Positions 5,573-10,148 of a stretch of 10,148 nucleotides of DNA are shown piece after piece. The DNA comes from a candidate division TA06 bacterium (GTDB taxonomy: Bacteria; Ratteibacteria; UBA8468; MWAK01). Each line of letters opens with the position of its first letter. Positions within the stretch are counted from its first letter, which is position 1. A model generated the notes under the pieces. It had not been told where the DNA came from and ran no database searches. It saw only the letters and a program-made list of their open reading frames with translations. The translations under genes and the position numbers were made by a program. Location: assembly GCA_022704925.1 (NCBI GenBank), contig JAKJFK010000045.1, positions 1-10,148 of the forward strand. Direction: 5' to 3'.

Positions 5573-6691
5573 TCAGGTTCCCGGGCCGTCGGCCCGGTCC
5601 AGCACCAGCAGCCGGTCTTCGGCCAGGCGCCTGGTTCCGGTCAGCCGGAAGCGCGCCGGGTTGGCCAGCCGGCGTCCGGAGCCGAGCACCGCCGGCCGGG
5701 CGGTCCGGCCGCCCAGCAGGATCAGGGCCAGGCAGAGGTAAACCCGGTCGGTCAGGCCGGCGTCCAGGCAGGCACCGAAGACCTCGGCCCCGCCCTCGAC
5801 CAGCACCGAGCCGATATTTAATTTATACAACTTTTTCATCACTTCCGGCAAGTCCGGCCGTTCCCCGGCGCCGGCCAGCACCAGCGCCCCGGCCGCCTCC
5901 AGCCGCTTCACCCGGTCCGGGTCGGCCGTCCGCCCCACCGCCACCGCCACCCGTCCCCGCTTCAGGCACCGGGCCGTCAGCGGCAGCCGGGCCCGGCTGT
6001 CCAGGATTATCTTCCAGTAGGTCTTCTCCGCCGCCGGGGGGCGGGCCGGCGGCTGGTAGTCGAGGCCGGGATCGTCCTCGAGCACGGTATTGATTCCGAC
6101 CAGGATGGCGTCGTACTCGAAGCGCAGCCGGCGCGTGTAGGCGCGGGCCTCCGGGCCGGTGATCCACTTGGATCGGCCGGCCGCGTCGGCGATCCGGCCG
6201 TCCAGGCTCTGGGCGATCTTGAGGGCCAGGAAGGGTCGCCTTTCGGCGATCCGGACCAGGTAGGCGCTGTTCAGGACCGCGGCCGCCGCGGCCGCCGCCC
6301 CGCCGGCCTCCTCCACTTCCAGCCCGGCCCCGCGCAGCCGCCGGAAGCCCCGGCCCGATACCAGCGGGTTGGGATCGGCCATGGCCGCCGTCACCCGCTT
6401 CACGCCGGCGGCGATGATGGCTTCGGTGCAGGGCGGGGTCTTGCCGGTGTGGTCGCAGGGCTCCAGGTTGACGTAGAGCGTGGCGCCGGCCGCCCGGGCG
6501 CCGGCCTGCCGGAGCGCCTCCACCTCGGCGTGCGCCCCGCCGTAGAAACGGTGCCAGCCGGCGCCCACCACCCGGCCGCCACGCACCAGGACCGCGCCCA
6601 CCATCGGGTTGGGGCTGACCAGTCCGGAGCCCCGCCGGGCCAGCCGCAGGGCCTGTTTCAGGTAGCGGTCGCGCTCGTTCGGTTCAGCCAT
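5573..6691 (-). CDS. ribD: Bifunctional diaminohydroxyphosphoribosylaminopyrimidine deaminase / 5-amino-6-(5-phosphoribosylamino)uracil reductase
   Basis: This 372-residue enzyme carries out the second and third steps of riboflavin synthesis. The N-terminal cytidine-deaminase-type domain has PNPMVGAV (27-34), the zinc ligands His54 and proton shuttle Glu56 in HAE, and Cys79 and Cys88 in EPCDHTGKTPPC. The NADPH-dependent reductase domain follows, with KIAQSLDGRIA, SKWITG, DAILVGINTVLEDDP and VLVEGGAEV. The two are joined by a linker with a run of alanines near residue 130. Length is normal. The ATG overlaps the panC stop by 8 bp without a Shine-Dalgarno sequence, so coupling to panC is likely. 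An AT-rich patch within the gene (5813-5840, encoding KKLYKLNI) stands out from the GC-rich background. Downstream, the rest of the riboflavin genes are separated from it by the parA and RHH genes. Confidence 0.96.
   Translation of the reverse strand: MAEPNERDRYLKQALRLARRGSGLVSPNPMVGAVLVRGGRVVGAGWHRFYGGAHAEVEALRQAGARAAGATLYVNLEPCDHTGKTPPCTEAIIAAGVKRVTAAMADPNPLVSGRGFRRLRGAGLEVEEAGGAAAAAAAVLNSAYLVRIAERRPFLALKIAQSLDGRIADAAGRSKWITGPEARAYTRRLRFEYDAILVGINTVLEDDPGLDYQPPARPPAAEKTYWKIILDSRARLPLTARCLKRGRVAVAVGRTADPDRVKRLEAAGALVLAGAGERPDLPEVMKKLYKLNIGSVLVEGGAEVFGACLDAGLTDRVYLCLALILLGGRTARPAVLGSGRRLANPARFRLTGTRRLAEDRLLVLDRADGPGT
5822..5851 (-). promoter_or_regulatory. Possible internal promoter within the ribD 3' region
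   Basis: On the minus strand TTGCCG (5846-5851) and TATAAA (5822-5827) are separated by 18 bp, inside an AT-rich patch of an otherwise GC-rich gene. A start near 5815 would lie about 430 bases before the parA-like gene and could give it an independent transcript. The -35 box matches only four of six positions, and codon choice alone could explain the patch. Confidence 0.2.
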
Positions 6692-7538
6692 GGCGGGAGA
6701 CCATGATGTTGTCGATCAGCCGGGTGGAACCGATCCAGGCGGCCAGCGCCACCAGGACCTCCCGGCTTTCATCCCCGGCTGGGTCCAGCGTCTCCGGGTC
6801 GACCGCCTCCAGGTACTGGAGCCGGATCAGGGCGGATTTTTCCAGCCGCCGCCGCGCCCCGGCTAGGACCGGCTCAATCGCCGTTTCCGGGTGGCCGGCC
6901 AGCCGGTCGGCGATTTCCCGCAGGACCTGGTAGAGCCGCGGGGCCGCCCGGCGTTCGGCCGGCTCCAGGTAACGGTTGCGCGAACTCAGGGCCAGCCCGT
7001 CCTTTTCCCGCACCGTCGCCATTCCGACGATCTCCACCGGCAGGTTGAGGTCCCGGACCAGGCGCTTGATGATCAGCAGCTGCTGGGCGTCCTTCCAGCC
7101 GAAGTAGGCCCGGTCGGGCTGGACGAGGTTCAGCAGCTTGAGGACCACGGTGGCCACCCCGCTGAAATGGCCGGGACGGTAAATGCCGCAGAGGCGGTCC
7201 GAGAGTCCGGCCACCTCGACCCGGCTGCGGAAGCCCGGCGGGTACATTTCGGCCGCGCCGGGCGTGAAGAGCAGGTCAACTCCGGCTTCGGCCGCCTGAC
7301 GCGCGTCCGACTCCGGGCAGCGCGGGTACCGGGCCAGGTCTTCGGCCGGGCCGAACTGGATCGGGTTGACGAAGAGGCTCGTCACCGTGCGGTCCATTTC
7401 CTGCGCCGAGGTCCGCATCAGGGCCAGGTGCCCGGCGTGGAAGGCACCCATGGTCGGCACCAGCCCGACGCTCTTCCCTTCGGCCCGGTAACGCTTGAGC
7501 GCCGCCCTCAGGCCGGCGACGTCACTGGCGATTTTCAT
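6684..7538 (-). CDS. panC: Pantothenate synthetase (pantoate-beta-alanine ligase)
   Basis: A 284-residue cytosolic ligase that joins pantoate and beta-alanine using ATP through a pantoyl adenylate, the last step to pantothenate and hence CoA. All family motifs are visible: PTMGAFHAGH (28-37) with the nucleotide-binding HxGH histidines 34 and 37, FVNPIQFGPAEDLARYPR (56-73), GHFSGVATVV (123-132), YFGWKDAQQL (145-154), and DGLALSSRN (180-188), which corresponds to the KMSKS-like loop. Length is typical. The start is supported by GGAGGAG about 10 bp upstream, which lies within the end of folK; the two genes overlap by 17 bp. The stop overlaps the ribD start. panB and panD are not in the window. 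Confidence 0.97.
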   Translation of the reverse strand: MKIASDVAGLRAALKRYRAEGKSVGLVPTMGAFHAGHLALMRTSAQEMDRTVTSLFVNPIQFGPAEDLARYPRCPESDARQAAEAGVDLLFTPGAAEMYPPGFRSRVEVAGLSDRLCGIYRPGHFSGVATVVLKLLNLVQPDRAYFGWKDAQQLLIIKRLVRDLNLPVEIVGMATVREKDGLALSSRNRYLEPAERRAAPRLYQVLREIADRLAGHPETAIEPVLAGARRRLEKSALIRLQYLEAVDPETLDPAGDESREVLVALAAWIGSTRLIDNIMVSRHG

Positions 7539-7986
7539 GGCGCGCGATCTCCTCCAGGGTCAGGTTCAGTTCCGGGTCGACGAAATCCGGCGCGACCTCG
7601 GCGGCCGGTTCCAGGACGAACCGCCGTTGAAGCCGGCGCGGATGGGGCAGCTTCAGCCTTTCGGTCTCCAGCCGGCGGTCCCGGTAGTAGATGATGTCCA
7701 GGTCGATCGTCCGGGCCTCGCCCGGCCGGTGGGAAGCGGGCCGGCCCAGCCGGGCCTCGGTCCGTTGCAGCAGGTCCAGCAGGGCCTCCGGCTCCAGGTT
7801 CGTCTCGGCCAGCAGGGCGGCATTCAGGAACTCGCCGCCGCCGACGCCCTCGGCCGGCGCGCTGGCCGTCGGCCGCGATACTTTCAGCACTCTGATCCCG
7901 GCCGCCGTCAGTTCCCGGACGGCCCTTTTCAGGTTGCCTTCACGGCGGCCCAGGTTGGAACCCAGGCCGAGGATTATCCTGGCCAT
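7522..7986 (-). CDS. folK: 2-amino-4-hydroxy-6-hydroxymethyldihydropteridine pyrophosphokinase (HPPK)
   Basis: A 154-residue enzyme that transfers pyrophosphate from ATP to hydroxymethyl-dihydropterin, preparing it for dihydropteroate synthase in folate synthesis. It shows LGLGSNLG (6-13), the EARLGR segment (77-82), the magnesium-binding RTIDLDIIYY (92-101) with Asp95 and Asp97, and LPHPRLQRRFVL-like sequence near 115-126 followed by EPAAEVAPDF. Length matches stand-alone HPPK, with no fusion to FolB or FolP. It starts 13 bp after the apgM-type gene with only a weak AGGCGG directly before the ATG, and overlaps panC by 17 bp. Sharing a pterin theme with the riboflavin genes (both pathways start from GTP) may explain its place here. 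Confidence 0.95.
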   Translation of the reverse strand: MARIILGLGSNLGRREGNLKRAVRELTAAGIRVLKVSRPTASAPAEGVGGGEFLNAALLAETNLEPEALLDLLQRTEARLGRPASHRPGEARTIDLDIIYYRDRRLETERLKLPHPRRLQRRFVLEPAAEVAPDFVDPELNLTLEEIARHENRQ

Positions 7987-7999
7987 CCGCCTGGTATGT

Positions 8000-9208
8000 T
8001 CAGGTGATTTCGGGGCGCAGGAAGAACTCCATCAGCCGCCACCCCTCGCGCAGGTAACGGCGGCCGGCCCCGGCCGTCTTCTCGCTGAAGGTGGCCGCGC
8101 CGCGGCCGACCACCCCGGTTCCGCTGATCAAAAATGGGATCGGGTCCGGGGTGTGGGTCCGGGTGCGCAGCGAGGTGATGTGGTCGGCCATGACCATGAC
8201 CCGCGACTCGGGGAATTCGGTCCGGAGCGCGCTGACCGCCGGCCCCACCACCCGCTGGTCGAAATCGGTGATTGCCTTGACCTTGAGGCGCCACTGGCCG
8301 CTGTGGCTTGCCTCGTCCGGCGCCTCGACGTGGAGGACGCCGAAATCGTGACGTTTCAATCCCTCGATGGCCGCTTCCACCTTGCCGGCGTAGTTGGTGT
8401 CCAGGTAGCCGGTCGCCCCCGGCACGCTGACCGCCTCCAGGCCGACCGCCAGGCCGATGCCCTTGACGATGTCCACCGCCGAGACGGTGAATCCGGTCAG
8501 CCCATAGCGCGGCTGGAAGGCCGGCAGCTGCGCCGGGCCGCCCTGCCCCCAGGGCCAGACCAGGTTGGCCGGGTTTTCGCCCAGGTCGATCCGGGTCCGG
8601 TTGATCGGGTGTTCGGCGAAGATCCGGGCCGCCTCCTCCATCATCCCGATCAGAAACTCGCCGCCCGGCCCTTTGGGCAGGTAAGGAGTCAGCGGCCGTC
8701 CCAGGATGTCGTGGGGCGGGGTGGTGACCAGCTTCCGCCAGTCGAAGGGCGGCCGTTCCATGATCAGCAGGTTGCGGTAGCTCTTGCCGGGCACGAAGCG
8801 CATCCGGCGTCCCTGGAAGTGCTCCTGGAGAACCGCCATCAGCCGGCCCGCCTCGCCGTCGCTGATGTGGCCGGCCGAGGAGTCCACCATCTTCTTTTCA
8901 TCCTGGGTCACCAGGTTGAGGCGGAAGGCCACCTCCTCGTCGGTCAGCCGCAGGCCGAGGTTGATCGCCTCCAGCGGGCCGCGGCCCGGGTGGTTCTGGC
9001 GGGGATCCAGGCCCATGATTGAGAGGAAGGCGGTGTCGCTGGCGGCCATCGTTCCCCGCGGGATGGTCCGGACCATCCCCAGCCGCCCGGATTCGGAGGC
9101 CAGCCGGTCCAGGTTCGGGGTGGGCGCGACCTCCAGCGGGGTCCGGTTTTCCAGTTCCGGCAGCGGGTAGTCGGCCATGCCGTCGCCTATGATAAGCAGG
9201 TATTTCAT
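8000..9208 (-). CDS. apgM: Cofactor-independent phosphoglycerate mutase of the ApgM type (or proposed homoserine kinase)
   Basis: A 402-residue member of the alkaline phosphatase superfamily. It begins MKYLLIIGDGMADYP, with Asp9 as a metal ligand, and has the catalytic serine in AASDTAFLSIMGLDP (Ser57). It then shows GRGPLEA, HVEAPDEASHSG (293-304) and MADHITSLRTRTHTPDPIPF with metal ligands Asp342 and His343. ApgM proteins interconvert 2- and 3-phosphoglycerate without 2,3-bisphosphoglycerate. A closely related bacterial branch has been proposed to serve as homoserine kinase where ThrB is missing, and sequence alone does not separate the two here. The ATG at 9206-9208 is chosen by the family N-terminus; the open frame upstream to 9550 is a shadow of nadA. 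AGGAAAGGA lies 13 bp upstream, rather far. It follows nadA by 32 bp and precedes folK by 13 bp. Confidence 0.88.
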   Translation of the reverse strand: MKYLLIIGDGMADYPLPELENRTPLEVAPTPNLDRLASESGRLGMVRTIPRGTMAASDTAFLSIMGLDPRQNHPGRGPLEAINLGLRLTDEEVAFRLNLVTQDEKKMVDSSAGHISDGEAGRLMAVLQEHFQGRRMRFVPGKSYRNLLIMERPPFDWRKLVTTPPHDILGRPLTPYLPKGPGGEFLIGMMEEAARIFAEHPINRTRIDLGENPANLVWPWGQGGPAQLPAFQPRYGLTGFTVSAVDIVKGIGLAVGLEAVSVPGATGYLDTNYAGKVEAAIEGLKRHDFGVLHVEAPDEASHSGQWRLKVKAITDFDQRVVGPAVSALRTEFPESRVMVMADHITSLRTRTHTPDPIPFLISGTGVVGRGAATFSEKTAGAGRRYLREGWRLMEFFLRPEIT

Positions 9209-9240
9209 CTCCGGAATCCCGTCCTTTCCTCTGGTTGATT

Positions 9241-10148
9241 TTAAAATTTCAGCATTCGTTCCAGGGCCAGCCGGCTGCGCCGGGCCGTCGCCTCCGGGAC
9301 CTCGATGGCCGGCGCCAGCTCCTTCAGGCTCCAGAGCACCTTCTCCAGGCTGATCTTCTTCATGTTCGGGCAGACGGCCCGGCTCGAGCCGGGCAGGTAC
9401 TCGATGGCCGGGTTCTCCCTGCGGAGCCGGGTGAGCATGCCGATCTCGGTCGCCACGATGGCCTGTTTCGCCCGGCTCTCCCGGGCCCATTTCACCATGC
9501 CGCCGGTCGAGAGGACCTCGTCGGCCATCCGGCGCACCTCGCGCCGGCATTCCGGGTGGGCGATCAGGACCGCGCCCGGGTTGGCCGCCTTCAGGGCCGC
9601 GAGTTCCTCGGGAATGAAGACCTGGTGGGTCGGGCAGTAGCCCGGCCAGAGGATCATTTTTTTGGCGGTCCGTTCCTGGACGAAGTCGCCCAGGTTCTGG
9701 TCCGGGAAGAAGAGCACCGTCTCCTCGGCCAGGGCCGAAACCAGGCGCACCGCGTTGGCCGAGGTGCAGATGTAATCGCTCTCGGCCTTGACCTCGGCCG
9801 AGGAATTGATGTAGGTGACCACCGGCGCGCCCGGGTAAGCGGCGCGCCGCTCCCGGATGTCCTCCGGCCGCACCATGTCGGCCATCGGGCAGCCGGCCTG
9901 GAGATCCGGCAGCAGGACGGTCTTTTCCGGGGCCAGTATCTTGGCCGTTTCGGCCATGAACTTGACTCCGCAGAAGACCACCGTCTCATGTTCCGTGGCG
10001 GCGGCCCGGCGCGAAAGGTCGAGCGAGTCGCCGAGGAAATCGGCCAGCGCCTGGATCTCCGGCGGCTGCAGCAGGTGGGGGGCAGCCTCGCCGGTCATGC
10101 CGTCAAACCATTCCACGGTGATCGGCTTGCCGCCGCTGGCTCGGGTGC
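9241..10148 (-). CDS. nadA: Quinolinate synthase, 5' end not resolved (frame open to the right edge)
   Basis: NadA condenses iminoaspartate with dihydroxyacetone phosphate to quinolinate for NAD synthesis and needs a [4Fe-4S] cluster. Numbering from a GTG at 10114-10116 gives 291 residues, with GDSLDLS (29-35), cluster cysteines in GCPMAD (Cys76), GYCPTHQ (Cys161) and AVCPNMK (Cys249), CTSANAV (117-123), HPEC (187-190), STGGM and ATEIGML. These cover the whole family core. The N-terminus is odd: the family's AHNYQ signature before PPEIQ reads PHLLQ here, losing the conserved Asn and the active-site Tyr. The frame continues upstream to the window edge without a stop or an ATG (it reads GGKPITVEWFDGMTGEAAP). 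So the true start, a frameshift, a fusion or an assembly junction cannot be told apart. nadB and nadC are not seen. It heads the visible operon. Confidence 0.9.
   Translation of the reverse strand, partial: TRASGGKPITVEWFDGMTGEAAPHLLQPPEIQALADFLGDSLDLSRRAAATEHETVVFCGVKFMAETAKILAPEKTVLLPDLQAGCPMADMVRPEDIRERRAAYPGAPVVTYINSSAEVKAESDYICTSANAVRLVSALAEETVLFFPDQNLGDFVQERTAKKMILWPGYCPTHQVFIPEELAALKAANPGAVLIAHPECRREVRRMADEVLSTGGMVKWARESRAKQAIVATEIGMLTRLRRENPAIEYLPGSSRAVCPNMKKISLEKVLWSLKELAPAIEVPEATARRSRLALERMLKF

Noticed and set aside
8000-9550. N-terminal extension of the ApgM-type protein to 516 residues
   Set aside because: The extra 114 residues overlap nadA out of frame and resemble no domain; the family N-terminus MKYLLIIGDG sets the start at 9208.

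Overview
The window reads as chromosomal DNA of a GC-rich bacterium. Coding is dense, every supported gene lies on the minus strand, several starts carry clear Shine-Dalgarno sequences (AAGGAGG before the parA-like gene, AGGAGG before ribH, AAGGAG before the ribbon-helix-helix gene), and neighbouring genes often overlap by a few bases. Nothing seen fixes the phylum; an uncultured or environmental lineage is possible but that is a guess.

In the direction of transcription (right to left) the order is: nadA (quinolinate synthase, NAD; open to the right edge) - apgM-type phosphomutase - folK (folate) - panC (pantothenate/CoA) - ribD (riboflavin) - parA-like ATPase - small ribbon-helix-helix (RHH) protein - ribE - ribBA - ribH (riboflavin) - asnB - start of a polysaccharide deacetylase gene (cut by the left edge). 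The first block, nadA to ribD, is tightly packed with gaps of 32 and 13 bp and overlaps of 17 and 8 bp. The second block, ribE to asnB, is also tight (4-bp overlap, 17-bp gap, 1-bp overlap). Together they hold ribD, ribE, ribBA and ribH, which covers the classical riboflavin pathway except the phosphatase, plus single steps of the NAD, folate and CoA pathways. This looks like a cofactor superoperon that runs into surface-glycan type genes at its end.

The unusual part is 4.32-5.57 kb. A ParF-sized ParA ATPase (208 aa) and a ParG-like RHH protein (66 aa) sit between ribD and ribE, splitting the riboflavin genes. Both coding sequences are GC-rich like their surroundings, but the spacers on either side of parA contain sharply AT-rich islands. 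These hold a perfect 20-bp palindrome, further AT-rich dyads, and a 13-bp motif (one mismatch) shared across the two sides of parA. The RHH gene has a well-formed sigma70-like promoter just downstream of the palindrome, and parA has a strongly structured GC-rich leader. This looks like a complete DNA-partition or autoregulated cassette resident in a biosynthetic operon. Whether it segregates DNA, regulates the rib genes or positions some other cargo cannot be decided from sequence alone.

A second anomaly is at the right edge: the nadA reading frame keeps the three iron-sulfur cysteines but lacks the normal N-terminal AHNYQ signature, and the sequence preceding it does not look like NadA.
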